Assembly: GCF_019857225.1 (NCBI RefSeq)
Contig: NZ_JAFJSY010000004.1
Coordinates: 163,236 to 227,235 of the forward strand
DNA length: 64,000 nt
Reading direction: 5' to 3'
DNA from: Streptomyces plumbidurans
GTDB lineage: Bacteria > Actinomycetota > Actinomycetes > Streptomycetales > Streptomycetaceae
The notes beneath the pieces were generated by a model. The model saw only the letters and a program-made list of their open reading frames with translations, ran no database searches and had not been told where the DNA came from. A program made the position numbers and the translations under genes. This document shows positions 24,399 to 32,696 of the stretch, piece by piece; positions within the stretch are counted from its first letter, which is position 1; the number at the start of each line of letters is the position of its first letter.

Positions 24399-24443
24399 GT
24401 CTACAGTGTAGACGTATACGATGTAGACGTGTACGGCGTAGAC
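24399..24443. promoter_or_regulatory. Operator array between tetR and the ABC exporter
   Basis: Palindrome GTCTAC-AGT-GTAGAC (24399-24413) plus GTAGAC half-sites at 24408, 24423 and 24438, exactly 15 bp apart, with GTATAC and GTGTAC between them. It overlaps the tetR -10 and ends 15 bp before the ATPase ATG. Confidence 0.82.
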
Positions 24444-24457
24444 CAACAGGGGGCGGG

Positions 24458-25375
24458 ATGCTCATCGCTCAAGGACTGGTGAAGTGCTACGGCCGACGGC
24501 GCGCCCTCGACGGCTTCGACCTCACGGTCGCGCCCGGCGAGATCGTCGGCCTGATCGGTCACAACGGCGCGGGCAAGACCACGTTCGTCGAGATTGTCAC
24601 CGGTCTCGTGCGACCGGACGAGGGCCGGATCCGAATCGGCCCGTACGACGCCCTGCGCACGGGACGGGCCGCCCGACGGCTTCTGGGCGTGGCTCCCCAG
24701 GAGCCGGCGCTGTACGGCAGCGTCACCGCGCGCGAAAACCTCCGGCTGCTCGCGGGACTGGCCGGGCTGCGCGGGCGGCGACGTGACGCGGAGATCGAAC
24801 GCGTCCTGGACGAACTACGGCTCACCGACGTCGCGGACCGTCACGTGGGCGTCCTGTCCGGGGGACAACGGCGGCGCGTCCAGGCGGCCACCGCGATGGT
24901 CGGGTCACCGCCCCTTCTGCTGCTGGACGAGCCGACCGCCGGAGCCGACCCGGAGACCCGCGCCGCCCTGCTGGCCACCGTCAGGGCCCGCGCCGAAGCC
25001 GGGGCCGCCGTCGTTTACACGACGCACTATCTGCCCGAACTCGTCGACCTCGACGCCACGTTGGCGATCGCCCGCGCCGGGCGCGTCATCGCGCGCGGCA
25101 CGCAGGAAGAACTCACCCGCGGTCTGCCGGGCGAGCTGCACATCACCTTCGACGACCCGGCCGAACCCGAACTGCGCATGCCGACCACGGCCCCCGGCGC
25201 GGATCTGGCCGCGCTGCTCACCTCCGGCCGTACGCCCGTCTCCGTCGACGTCCGCCGCCCCGGCCTCGACGACCTCTACCGCTCCCTGGAGACCGACTTC
25301 CACCGTTCCCCGGAGACCGACCTCCACGGCTCCCCGGAGACCGTCATGAGGGAGTCCGGTCATGCCGCTGCGTGA
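24458..25375 (+). CDS. ABC transporter ATP-binding protein, multidrug/antibiotic-export type
   Basis: 305 residues. Walker A GHNGAGKT (about 34-41), Q-loop APQEPALYG, signature LSGGQRRRV, Walker B LLLLDEPTAGAD and H-loop TTHYLPE are all intact. The DrrA-like C-terminal region ends in a short imperfect repeat (SLETDFHRSPETDLHGSPET) made by a roughly 27-bp duplication. It powers export with the permease that overlaps it by 14 bp. AGGGGG precedes ATG 24458. Confidence 0.93.
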   Translation: MLIAQGLVKCYGRRRALDGFDLTVAPGEIVGLIGHNGAGKTTFVEIVTGLVRPDEGRIRIGPYDALRTGRAARRLLGVAPQEPALYGSVTARENLRLLAGLAGLRGRRRDAEIERVLDELRLTDVADRHVGVLSGGQRRRVQAATAMVGSPPLLLLDEPTAGADPETRAALLATVRARAEAGAAVVYTTHYLPELVDLDATLAIARAGRVIARGTQEELTRGLPGELHITFDDPAEPELRMPTTAPGADLAALLTSGRTPVSVDVRRPGLDDLYRSLETDFHRSPETDLHGSPETVMRESGHAAA

Positions 25376-26123
25376 GTCCACCACCCGGCTGAGCGCCCTC
25401 GTGCGCCACAACGCGCTGCTGATGCTGCGCGAGCCCGGCCCGCTGCTGAGCCGGATGGTCCTGCCGCTCGCCTTCATGACCCTGCTGCGCCCGCTCTATC
25501 TGGCCGCACAGGGCCGGACGGCCGGTACGCAGCAGGCCGTCGTGGGCACGCTGGTCACCTTCTCCCTGCTGGCCCTGAGCATCGCCGGCAGCGCGATCCT
25601 CGCCGAACGGCTCGGCCGTACCTGGGACCGGCTGCGCGGTACGGCGCTGCATCCGGTGGAACTGCTCGTCGGCAAGGCCGTGCCCGTCCTGGTGGCCCTG
25701 CTGGCGCAGCAGTTGCTGATCATCGGCTTCGGCGCATGTGTCTTCGGGCTGAGCGTTCCGCACCCCTTCCTGCTGCTGGGCGTGCTGCTCAGCTGGAGCG
25801 GAACCCTGCTCGGCCTCGGCGCGCTGATCGGGGTAGTGGTCCGCAGCATGGGCGAGCTCTCGGCGGCGTACGACATCGGCGGGATGCTGCTCAGCAGCGT
25901 CGGCGGTGCGCTCGTACCGCTGAGCGTGCTGCCCGTGTGGGTGGCGGACGTGGCACCGGCATCTCCCGGCTACTGGGCGACCCGGGGGCTGCGTGCCGCC
26001 CTCGACGGGGACACGCACACCGCCGCGGTGGCCTGCGGCACGCTCCTCGGTACGGCAGTCGTCTGCGGCGCGCTCGCCTCGGTGCGGCTGAGGGGGCGTA
26101 GCAGCAGACTGGTGGCGCTGTGA
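25362..26123 (+). CDS. ABC-2 type exporter permease
   Basis: 253 residues, about six membrane segments, with the ABC-2 pattern: N-terminal RHNALLMLREPGPLLSRMVLPLAFMTLL, LVGKAVPVLVALLAQQLLII and the late signature PLSVLPVWVADVAPASPGYWATRGLRAAL. It overlaps the ATPase gene, so both subunits are made together. Substrate unknown; TetR control suggests a drug or toxic metabolite. Confidence 0.92.
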   Translation: MPLRESTTRLSALVRHNALLMLREPGPLLSRMVLPLAFMTLLRPLYLAAQGRTAGTQQAVVGTLVTFSLLALSIAGSAILAERLGRTWDRLRGTALHPVELLVGKAVPVLVALLAQQLLIIGFGACVFGLSVPHPFLLLGVLLSWSGTLLGLGALIGVVVRSMGELSAAYDIGGMLLSSVGGALVPLSVLPVWVADVAPASPGYWATRGLRAALDGDTHTAAVACGTLLGTAVVCGALASVRLRGRSSRLVAL

Positions 26124-26137
26124 GGCGGTCGTGCTCG

Positions 26138-26176
26138 CCAGGGCCTCTCCGGGGCCTCTCCGGGGCCTCTCCAGGG
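26138..26176. repeat. Triple direct repeat after the permease gene
   Basis: GGGCCTCTCC occurs three times at 12-bp spacing between the exporter and the second CMD promoter. Confidence 0.6.
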
Positions 26177-26203
26177 ACGGGAGACGCAGGTCACATGTGG
26201 GCA

Positions 26204-26230
26204 TGTCACTGGGGATCGGGCCATCCCGTC
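26204..26230 (+). promoter_or_regulatory. ECF41-type promoter variant for the second CMD-sigma operon
   Basis: TGTCACT (26204-26210), 16 bases, CGTC (26227-26230), 39 nt before ATG 26270. The -10 matches the published ECF41/SigJ CGTC; the local first-system promoters have GGTC. Confidence 0.72.
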
Positions 26231-26269
26231 CCAGGTGTGTAGCCAGTGACGACCACACGGGAGCACAGC

Positions 26270-26743
26270 ATGGAAGCGCGAGTGAACTATCTGACGAGCC
26301 CCTCCGCCGGTAAGGCGGTCAAGTACCTCATGCCGGCGGGCCGGGCGCTCAAGGAGACGCCGCTGGCCGCCGCGACCCAGGAGCTGGTGGCGCTGCGGGT
26401 CAGCCAGATCAACGGGTGCGCTCCCTGCATCGACATGCACACCAAGGAGGCCGTCGCGGCCGGTGAGACGACGGTGCGGCTCAACCTGGTGGCGGCCTGG
26501 CGGGAGGCCACGGTGTTCACCGAGGCCGAGCGCGCCGCGCTGGCGCTGGCGGAGGAGGGCACCCGGGTGGCGGACGGCGCCGGCGGGGTCGGCGACGAGG
26601 TGTGGGCGTACGCGTCGAAGCACTACGACGAGGAGCAGCTGACCGCCCTGGTGGTCCTGGTCTCCTTCATGAACATGGTGAACCGGCTCAACATCATCAG
26701 CCGGCAGCCGGGTGGTGACTACGAGGCCGGGCAGTTCCACTGA
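26270..26743 (+). CDS. Carboxymuconolactone decarboxylase-family (AhpD-like) protein, second copy
   Basis: 157 residues, with Glu38 and C50-A-P-C53-x3-H57 (QINGCAPCIDMH), the AhpD-type redox centre. ATG 26270 is preferred, with GGGAG seven bases upstream; the frame also opens at 26246. The ECF41 sigma gene begins 17 nt after the stop, so enzyme and sigma factor are co-transcribed from the promoter at 26204-26230. In contrast to the first copy this gives a direct autoregulatory loop. Confidence 0.93.
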   Translation: MEARVNYLTSPSAGKAVKYLMPAGRALKETPLAAATQELVALRVSQINGCAPCIDMHTKEAVAAGETTVRLNLVAAWREATVFTEAERAALALAEEGTRVADGAGGVGDEVWAYASKHYDEEQLTALVVLVSFMNMVNRLNIISRQPGGDYEAGQFH

Positions 26744-26759
26744 TCCCAGGGGAAGCGAA

Positions 26760-27689
26760 GTGCGCGTGAGCAAGGTCGAGGAGTTCGAGGAGCTGCGACC
26801 GCTGCTGTTCTCGTTCGCCTACCGGATTCTGGGCAGCGTCTCGGAGGCCGAGGACGCTGTGCAGGAGACGTGGTTGCGCTACGACGGCACGACGACCCGG
26901 CCCACGTCCCTCAAGGCGTATCTCTCGACCACGGTGACGCGGATCGCGCTGGACGTGCTGCGTTCGGCGCGGGTACGGCGGGAGCAGTACGTCGGCCCGT
27001 GGTTCCCGGAGCCGTTGCTGAGCGATCCCTACGAGGACCCGGCACGGGCGATGGAGCTGGCGGACTCGGTGTCGATGGCGGCACTGGTGCTGCTGGAGCG
27101 GCTCAGTCCGCTGGAGCGGGCCGTGTTCGTGCTGCGGGAGGTGTTCGGTTTCGAGTTCGACGAGGTCGCCGCCGCGGTGGGGCGGTCGGAGGCGGCGTGC
27201 CGGCAACTGGTGGTGCGGGCACGGCGGCACATGCGGGACGGCCGGCCCCGCTTCGAGGCGCTCCGCGAAGAGCGGGAGGAACTGGCCTCGCGGTTCTTCG
27301 ACGCCCTGCGCGAAGGTGATGTCGCCTCTTTGCGGGACCTGCTCGCGGCCGATGTGTCGATGGCGGGCGACAGCGGTGGCAAGGCCCCGCAGCTGGCCAG
27401 GGCTGTCGTCGGCGCCGACAACGTGGCCCGGCTGCTCGCCTCCGTCTTCCCCTGGATGGCCCGGATCGACGTGACCTTCGAACTCCACGAGATCAACGGC
27501 CAGCCCGGCGCGATCTTCCGCGAACGGGAGGGCGGGGTCCTCGCTGTCATGGTGCTCGATGTGCTCGCCGGGCAGATCCGGGCGATCCGCTCGGTGATCA
27601 ATCCCGACAAGCTCAGCCACGTCGGCCCGGTCGCCGACGCCTGGGCGGTGGATCGTGAGTTTAGGGGGGTTCGTCGGCGGTCGAGCTGA
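26760..27689 (+). CDS. ECF41-group sigma factor, second copy
   Basis: 309 residues. Sigma-2 about 11-72 (FAYRILGSVSEAEDAVQETWL), linker WFPEP (81-85, variant of WLPEP), sigma-4 about 105-158, SnoaL domain 172-290 with DSGGK (204-208, variant of DGGGK) and intact NPDKL (281-285). GTG 26760 follows AGGGGAAG. The last 10-12 residues (FRGVRRRSS) and the stop codon come from the start of the minisatellite, so the original C-terminus has been overwritten. Divergent motifs and a different promoter variant suggest its specificity differs from that of the factor at 11874. Confidence 0.92.
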   Translation: MRVSKVEEFEELRPLLFSFAYRILGSVSEAEDAVQETWLRYDGTTTRPTSLKAYLSTTVTRIALDVLRSARVRREQYVGPWFPEPLLSDPYEDPARAMELADSVSMAALVLLERLSPLERAVFVLREVFGFEFDEVAAAVGRSEAACRQLVVRARRHMRDGRPRFEALREEREELASRFFDALREGDVASLRDLLAADVSMAGDSGGKAPQLARAVVGADNVARLLASVFPWMARIDVTFELHEINGQPGAIFREREGGVLAVMVLDVLAGQIRAIRSVINPDKLSHVGPVADAWAVDREFRGVRRRSS

Positions 27690-28560
27690 GGGGGGTTTGT
27701 CGGCGGCCGAGTTGAGCCAGGTCTGTCGGCGGCCGAGTTGAGCCTGATCCGTCGGCGGTCGAGTTGAGGTTGATCCGCTGGCGGCGGAGCTGAGCCGGAT
27801 CTGTCGGAGGCCCAGTTGAGCCGGATCCGTCGGCGGCCGAGTTGAGCCTGATCCGTCGGCGGTCGAGTTGAGGTTGATCCGTCGGCGGCGGAGCTGAGCC
27901 GGATCTGTCGGAGGCCCAGTTGAGCCGGATCCGTCGGCGGCCGAGTTGAGCCTGATCCGTCGGCGGTCGAGTTGAGGTTGATCCGTCGGCGGCGGAGCTG
28001 AGCCGGATCTGTCGGAGGCCCAGTTGAGCCGGATCCGTCGGCGGCCGAGTTGAGCCTGATCCGTCGGCGGTCGAGTTGAGGTTGATCCGCTGGCGGCGGA
28101 GTTGAGCCGGATCTGTCGGAGGCCCAGCTGAGCCGGATCTGTCGGCGGTCGAGCTGCGGCCGATCCGCTGGCAGCTGAGCTGGGGCCGATCCCCCGGTGG
28201 CCGAGCGAGCCTGATCCGTCGGCGGTCGAGTTGAGCCGGACCCGCTGGCAGCTGAGCTGAGGCCGATCCTCCGATGGCCGAGCGAGTCGGATCCGCCGGC
28301 GGCCGACCTGAGCCCGGCCCGCCGCCAGCCGACCTGAGCCGACCCGCCGCTAGCCGGCCCAAGCCCGACCCGCCGACGGCCGAGCTGAAGCGGCTTCGTC
28401 GGCAGCCGAGCTGAGTCCGATCCGCCGGCGGCCGAGCGAGCCCGATCCCCCGATGGCCGAGCGAGTCGGATCCGCCGGCGGCCGACCTGAGCCCGACCCG
28501 CCGCCAGCCGACCCGAGCCCGACCCGCGGTCAGCCGAGCTGAGCCCGGCCCACCACCGGC
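27660..28560. repeat. 26-bp minisatellite with 104-bp higher-order unit
   Basis: About 0.9 kb of tandem 26-bp units of the form GATCCGTCGGCGGCCGAGTT plus GAGCCT. Four variant units form a 104-bp block repeated with exact period: the GATCTGTCGGAGG variant starts at 27798, 27902 and 28006. Units decay towards 28560. No unit-length spacers, so not CRISPR. This 900-bp stretch has no credible gene; its open reading frame on the reverse strand is repeat-generated. It starts inside the sigma gene 3' end. Confidence 0.92.
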
Positions 28561-28590
28561 CGAACTCGGCGCCGCCTCAGCCCTGTTGGG

Positions 28591-29502
28591 TCAGGCGCCC
28601 TGGAAGTAGTGGCCCTTGCCGAGGTCTTCGAGGAGGCCCGGGCCGGTCGGCTGCCAGTCGAGCAGCTCGCGGGTCAGGGTGCTCGACGCCGGGGCGTCGA
28701 GCCCGATGAACGCGCTCATCCAGGTGAAGTGCTCGGCCGCGGCGTCGGCGGCCACGGGGTGCACCGGCACATCGAGCCCGCGGCCGATCACCTCGGCCAC
28801 GTCGCGGATGGCGACGCCCTCCTCCGCCACGCCGTGCAGCACCGAGCCCGCGGGTGCCTTCTCGACCGCCAGCCGGAACAGCCGCGCCGCGTCGAGACGG
28901 TGCACGGCCGGCCAGCGGTTGGCGCCGTCGCCGAGGTAGCCGGAGACACCCTTGGCACGGGCGGTGGCGACCAGGGTCGCCATGAACCCGTGGTCCCCGT
29001 CGCCGTGACACGTCGGGGAAAGCCGCACCACCGACGAGCGCACGCCGCGCGAGGCGGAGTCGAGCACCGCCAGGGACGTGGCCGCGCGGATCGAGAAGGC
29101 CGAGTCGTCGACCGTGGGCATGTCCTGCTCGGTCGCCACCTGATCCGGCTTGAGGCCGGCCAGGCCGGAGGCGAGGACGAAGGGCCGGTCGGTGCCGACC
29201 AGCGGCTCGACGAGAGCGTCGACGGCGCGGCGATCGGCCTCGGCGGCGCTCTGGAAGCTGCCGCTGAAGGCGATGTCGTGCTTGAAGGCGAGGTGGATCA
29301 CCCCGTCCGACGCTGCGGCGGCGTCGGCCAGGACGTCCAGGTCGTCAACGGTGCCGCGGACCGCTTCCGCTCCGGCGGCGGTGAGTGCGGCGGCGGAGGC
29401 CTCGGAGCGGGCGAGGCCCACGACCTGGTGGCCTGCCTCGATGAGGTCGGGAACGAGCGCGGAGCCGATCCAGCCGGACGCGCCGGTCACGAAGATACGC
29501 AT
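28591..29502 (-). CDS. Extended SDR NAD-dependent epimerase/dehydratase-like protein
   Basis: 303 residues. Rossmann loop FVTGASGWIGSALV (4-17), LARSEASAAALTAAGAEAV and DGVIHLAFKHD follow the extended-SDR pattern. The C-terminal part (EEGVAIRDVAEVIGRGLDVP) fits nucleoside-sugar-epimerase-like proteins of unknown substrate. It diverges from a TetR gene; operator O1 (29522-29540) lies 20 bp upstream of its ATG, so it is the probable TetR target. Confidence 0.9.
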   Translation of the reverse strand: MRIFVTGASGWIGSALVPDLIEAGHQVVGLARSEASAAALTAAGAEAVRGTVDDLDVLADAAAASDGVIHLAFKHDIAFSGSFQSAAEADRRAVDALVEPLVGTDRPFVLASGLAGLKPDQVATEQDMPTVDDSAFSIRAATSLAVLDSASRGVRSSVVRLSPTCHGDGDHGFMATLVATARAKGVSGYLGDGANRWPAVHRLDAARLFRLAVEKAPAGSVLHGVAEEGVAIRDVAEVIGRGLDVPVHPVAADAAAEHFTWMSAFIGLDAPASSTLTRELLDWQPTGPGLLEDLGKGHYFQGA

Positions 29503-29521
29503 GGGGGAGCCCCAAACTGTC

Positions 29522-29540
29522 GATGTCAGTAACTGTCATC
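29522..29540. promoter_or_regulatory. TetR operator O1
   Basis: GATGTCAGTAACTGTCATC, a 19-bp inverted repeat (8 of 9 arm pairs), 20 bp from the SDR start. Confidence 0.8.
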
Positions 29541-29553
29541 AACGCTAGCACCT

Positions 29554-29572
29554 GATGTCAGTCACTGCCATC
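29554..29572. promoter_or_regulatory. TetR operator O2
   Basis: GATGTCAGTCACTGCCATC, same consensus as O1 and 32 bp away centre to centre. It abuts the tetR -10 TAGGAT (29576-29581), which is seven bases from the ATG (leaderless). Confidence 0.8.
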
Positions 29573-29588
29573 GCGTAGGATCTGCTTC

Positions 29589-30155
29589 ATGAGCAGATGG
29601 GAGCCGAACGCGCGCGAACGCCTGGCGAAAGCGGCGTTGGAGCTCTACAGCGAGCGTGGCTACGAGCGGACGACCGTGGCGGAGATCGCCAAGCAGGCCG
29701 GACTGACGGAGCGGACCTTCTTCCGGCACTACGCCGACAAGCGTGAGGTGCTGTTCGACGGTTCGAATCATTTGCAGGACCTGTTCGTGAAGGCCGTCGG
29801 CGAGGCGCCGCCGTCCGCGGCGCCGATCGACGTGGTGGCGGCCGCGCTGGAGGCGGTCTCCGAGGTGTTCGTCGACCGGCGTCCCTTCGCCCGCAAGCGC
29901 CAGGCCGTGATCACCGCAAATGCGGAACTGCGGGAACGCGAACTGATCAAGCTCGCCTCGCTGTCGGCCGCGCTCACCGAGGCGCTGCGCCTGCGTGGCA
30001 TCGCGGAACCGGCCGCGAGCCTGACCGCCGAGGCGGGGATCGCCGTCTTCAGGGTCGGCTTCGAACGCTGGGTCGCTCCGGGGGAGGAGCGGCCGATGTG
30101 GCCGTTGATGCGGGAGGCGCTGGCCGCTTTGAAGGCGGTGACCGCGGGAGCCTGA
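29589..30155 (+). CDS. TetR-family regulator of the divergent SDR gene
   Basis: 188 residues. The DNA-binding domain runs about 6-55 (ARERLAKAALELYSERGYERTTVAEIAKQAGLTERTFFRHYADKREVLF split over the usual helices), followed by an all-helical ligand domain. It shares an intergenic region with the SDR at 28591-29502, where two copies of GATGTCAGTNACTGNCATC would let it control both genes. Confidence 0.92.
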   Translation: MSRWEPNARERLAKAALELYSERGYERTTVAEIAKQAGLTERTFFRHYADKREVLFDGSNHLQDLFVKAVGEAPPSAAPIDVVAAALEAVSEVFVDRRPFARKRQAVITANAELRERELIKLASLSAALTEALRLRGIAEPAASLTAEAGIAVFRVGFERWVAPGEERPMWPLMREALAALKAVTAGA

Positions 30156-30175
30156 GGCTCCGCGGCCCGGGTGCC

Positions 30176-30325
30176 ATGGGTGGGTTGGTTTTCTGCCGCG
30201 TCGTTGTGGCTTGTCGCGCCGTTCCCCGCGCCCCTTTGGGGCGCGTTGAACGCCCGATGGGTGGTTGGTTTTCTGCTGCGTCGTCGTGGCTGGTCGCGCC
30301 GTTCCCTGCGCCCCTTTGGGTGGGG
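30176..30325. repeat. Two copies of a Streptomyces-type intergenic repeat
   Basis: Two near-identical roughly 70-bp copies share TGGTTGGTTTTCTGC and CGCGCCGTTCC(C/T)(C/T)GCGCCCC, ending in CCCCTTTGGG. I recognise this as the kind of dispersed intergenic element common in streptomycete chromosomes; its role is unknown. The copies lie between tetR and the helR 3' end. Confidence 0.7.
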
Positions 30326-30349
30326 CGTGGGGGACGTGTCTTGGGGGGT

Positions 30350-32518
30350 TCAGGGGGTTGTGAGGATGGTCAGTTGTTGGGTTGCTCGGGTCATGGCGAC
30401 GTAGCGGTCGACCGCTCCCTCGGTGCCCTCGCCGAACGTGTCCGGGTCGATGAGGACGACGAGGTCGAACTCCAGGCCCTTTGACAGTTCCGGGGGCAGT
30501 GAACGGACGCGGGAGGTGGCGCGGAATGTCGGGTCGCCGATGACGCAGGCGATCCCCTCGTCGTGGGCGGCGAGCCAGGTGTCGAGGACCGTGTCCAGGT
30601 CCGCGGTGGATCCGTGGGCGACGGGGACGCCGCCGGAGCGGATGGAGGTGGGGACGTTGGCATCCGGCAGTACGGCCCGGATGACCGGCTCGGCCTCCGT
30701 CATCACCTCTTCCGGGGTGCGGTAGTTGATGCTCAGGGAGGCCACGTCGATCCGGTCGAGGCCGATCCGGCCGAGCCGCTCCTGCCATGACTCCGTGAAG
30801 CCGTGCCGGGCCTGGGCGCGGTCCCCGACGATCGTGAAGCTGCGGGACGGGCAGCGCTGCAGCAGCATCTGCCACTCCGCGTCGGTCAGTTCCTGCGCCT
30901 CGTCCACCACGATGTGCGCGAACGGCCCGGCGAGCAGGTCCGGTTCGGCCACGGTCAGTGCGCTCTCGTCGACCAGGCTGACCTCGGCGTCCTGACCGCG
31001 CAGCATCATCACCAGGCCCTCGCCGTCGTCGGTGTCGGCGCCGGAGTCGGCCGCCGCCGAGATCAGGTTGTCGACGACCTGTGCCATCTGCTCGCGCTGG
31101 GCGGCCAGTACGGCCGCGTCACGGAGCTTGCGCCGGGCCTCTCGCGGGTCGCCGAGCCGCTGCCGCGCCGCGTCCAGGAGGGGCAGGTCGGACACCGTCC
31201 AGGCCTGCGGATCAGCGCGCTGCAGCCTGCGTACGTCGTCGCGGCTCAGCCAGGGAGCGCACATCCGCAGATAGGCGGGCACCGACCACAGGTCACCGAC
31301 GAGATCGGCCGCTTCGAGCATCGGCCACGCCTTGTTGAGCGTCCCCACCAGCTCCTTGTCCTGCTGCAGTGCCCTGCGGAACTGTGCGGGCGAGAGGTCG
31401 TCGCCGTCGTACCTGTCCATCAGTACGGAGACCAGCTTCTCCCAGACCTGGTCGCGCGCCTCGTTGTGCGGAGTGCCCGGCTCCGGGGCTGCGAACGCCT
31501 CCGCCCAGTCGCCGGCGGTCAGCCGGATGTCGTGCCAGTCGACGGTGACCGTCGTGCCCTCGGTGGGCGGTTCCTCGTAGAACCGGACGGCCGGCTCGAT
31601 GGCCTTCACCATGTCCGCGGACGACTTCAGCCGGGCCACCTCCGGGTCGGCCTCGACCCCCGCCGCGGCTCCCTCGGTGACGAGATCGCGCAGGATGCAG
31701 GTCTGCACCCCCTCCTCGCCGAGGCTGGGCAGGACGTCGGAGACGTAGGCGAGGTAGGGCCGGTGCGGGCCGACGAACAGTACGCCGCCCTTGCGGTGAC
31801 CCAGGCGCGGGTCGGCGTAGAGGAGATGGGCGGTGCGGTGCAGGGCGACGACCGTCTTGCCGGTGCCGGGACCGCCGTCGACGACGAGGGCTCCGCGGGA
31901 GCCCGCCCGGATGATGGCGTCCTGGTCGGCCTGGATGGTGGCGAGCACGTCCCGCATCCGGTCCGACCGGTTCGCGCCCAGGCTGGCGATGAAGGCGGAC
32001 TGGTCGTCGAGCGCGGCGCGCCCGTCCAGCCCCTCGGTGGTGAAGACCTCGTCCCAGTAGTCGCTGATCCGGCCGTCGGTCCAGCGATATCTACGCCGGC
32101 TGGCGAGACCCATGGGGTCCGCGTGGGTCGCCGCGAAGAAGGGCTCGGCCGCGGGCGAGCGCCAGTCGACCAGCAGCCGGTGGCCCTCGCTGTCGGTGAG
32201 GCCGAGGCGTCCGATGTAGAGGGGCTCGGAACCGTCCGCGCCCACGATGTGTCCGAGGCACAGGTCCAGACCGAAACGGCGCAGGGTGCGCAACCGTCCG
32301 GTCAGCCGGTGGACCTCGATGTCGCGGTCCATCGCGTGCCGGCCCAGGCCTCCGGGTGCCTTGAGCGCGGCGTCGAGGCGGTCGGACAGTTCGGCGATCG
32401 TCTGCTCCAGACACCGCGCGATGGCCGCGAAGTGCCGCTCGTCGCGGCCGATCAGCATCGGGTCGGCCTTGGCGGAGAGACGGTCGGGCAGATCGAATGC
32501 TGACAGAGACGTGCGCAC
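30350..32518 (-). CDS. helR: HelR-type RNA-polymerase-associated helicase-like ATPase (rifamycin tolerance)
   Basis: 722 residues of the UvrD/HelD-like class. Walker A GGPGTGKT is at 215-222, Walker B/DEAQ appears as IVVDEAQELTDAEW, and helicase motifs GDRAQARHGF, INYRTPEEV, SKGLEFDLVVLIDPD and YVAMTRATQQL follow. The N-terminal helical arm (about 20-60) would enter RNA polymerase. HelR proteins remove stalled or rifamycin-bound RNA polymerase and protect it. GTG 32518 has GGGGGA nine bases upstream. A rifamycin-associated element 62 bp upstream strongly supports the HelR assignment over a DNA-repair UvrD. Confidence 0.9.
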   Translation of the reverse strand: MRTSLSAFDLPDRLSAKADPMLIGRDERHFAAIARCLEQTIAELSDRLDAALKAPGGLGRHAMDRDIEVHRLTGRLRTLRRFGLDLCLGHIVGADGSEPLYIGRLGLTDSEGHRLLVDWRSPAAEPFFAATHADPMGLASRRRYRWTDGRISDYWDEVFTTEGLDGRAALDDQSAFIASLGANRSDRMRDVLATIQADQDAIIRAGSRGALVVDGGPGTGKTVVALHRTAHLLYADPRLGHRKGGVLFVGPHRPYLAYVSDVLPSLGEEGVQTCILRDLVTEGAAAGVEADPEVARLKSSADMVKAIEPAVRFYEEPPTEGTTVTVDWHDIRLTAGDWAEAFAAPEPGTPHNEARDQVWEKLVSVLMDRYDGDDLSPAQFRRALQQDKELVGTLNKAWPMLEAADLVGDLWSVPAYLRMCAPWLSRDDVRRLQRADPQAWTVSDLPLLDAARQRLGDPREARRKLRDAAVLAAQREQMAQVVDNLISAAADSGADTDDGEGLVMMLRGQDAEVSLVDESALTVAEPDLLAGPFAHIVVDEAQELTDAEWQMLLQRCPSRSFTIVGDRAQARHGFTESWQERLGRIGLDRIDVASLSINYRTPEEVMTEAEPVIRAVLPDANVPTSIRSGGVPVAHGSTADLDTVLDTWLAAHDEGIACVIGDPTFRATSRVRSLPPELSKGLEFDLVVLIDPDTFGEGTEGAVDRYVAMTRATQQLTILTTP

Positions 32519-32579
32519 TTCGAGAATCCCCCATTTTTGCAGGTAACGGCTTCGGCCTGCGATTGTGCGGCATGCCCCC

Positions 32580-32597
32580 GGCCTTGCCGCAAGCCCC
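32580..32597 (-). promoter_or_regulatory. Rifamycin-associated element (RAE)
   Basis: Reverse strand GGGGCTTGCGGCAAGGCC, with the palindromic core CTTGC-G-GCAAG. This matches the RAE I recall as controlling rifamycin-inducible genes, including helR, in actinomycetes. Confidence 0.85.
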
Positions 32598-32620
32598 CCT
32601 GTGCGCTATATGTTGAGAGT

Positions 32621-32658
32621 GGCAAGGAGTGCATGACCTCCTTGCCTTTGTTGTTTTT
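32621..32658 (+). terminator. Orphan intrinsic terminator beside the RAE
   Basis: Stem GGCAAGGAG (32621-32629) / CTCCTTGCC (32638-32646) with an 8-nt loop, followed by TTTGTTGTTTTT. No forward-strand gene precedes it; only the candidate promoter at 32584-32612 could feed it. Confidence 0.75.
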
Positions 32659-32696
32659 CCTCCCGCGGAGCCCCGCGCTGCGAACCCTCGCCGAAG

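Noticed and set aside
27661..28362. Reverse-strand 233-codon frame
   Set aside because: It is an open frame through the 26-bp minisatellite with a repeating sequence every 26 residues; no start signal or domain.
27660..28560. CRISPR array
   Set aside because: Repeats are contiguous with no unique spacers and no cas genes.
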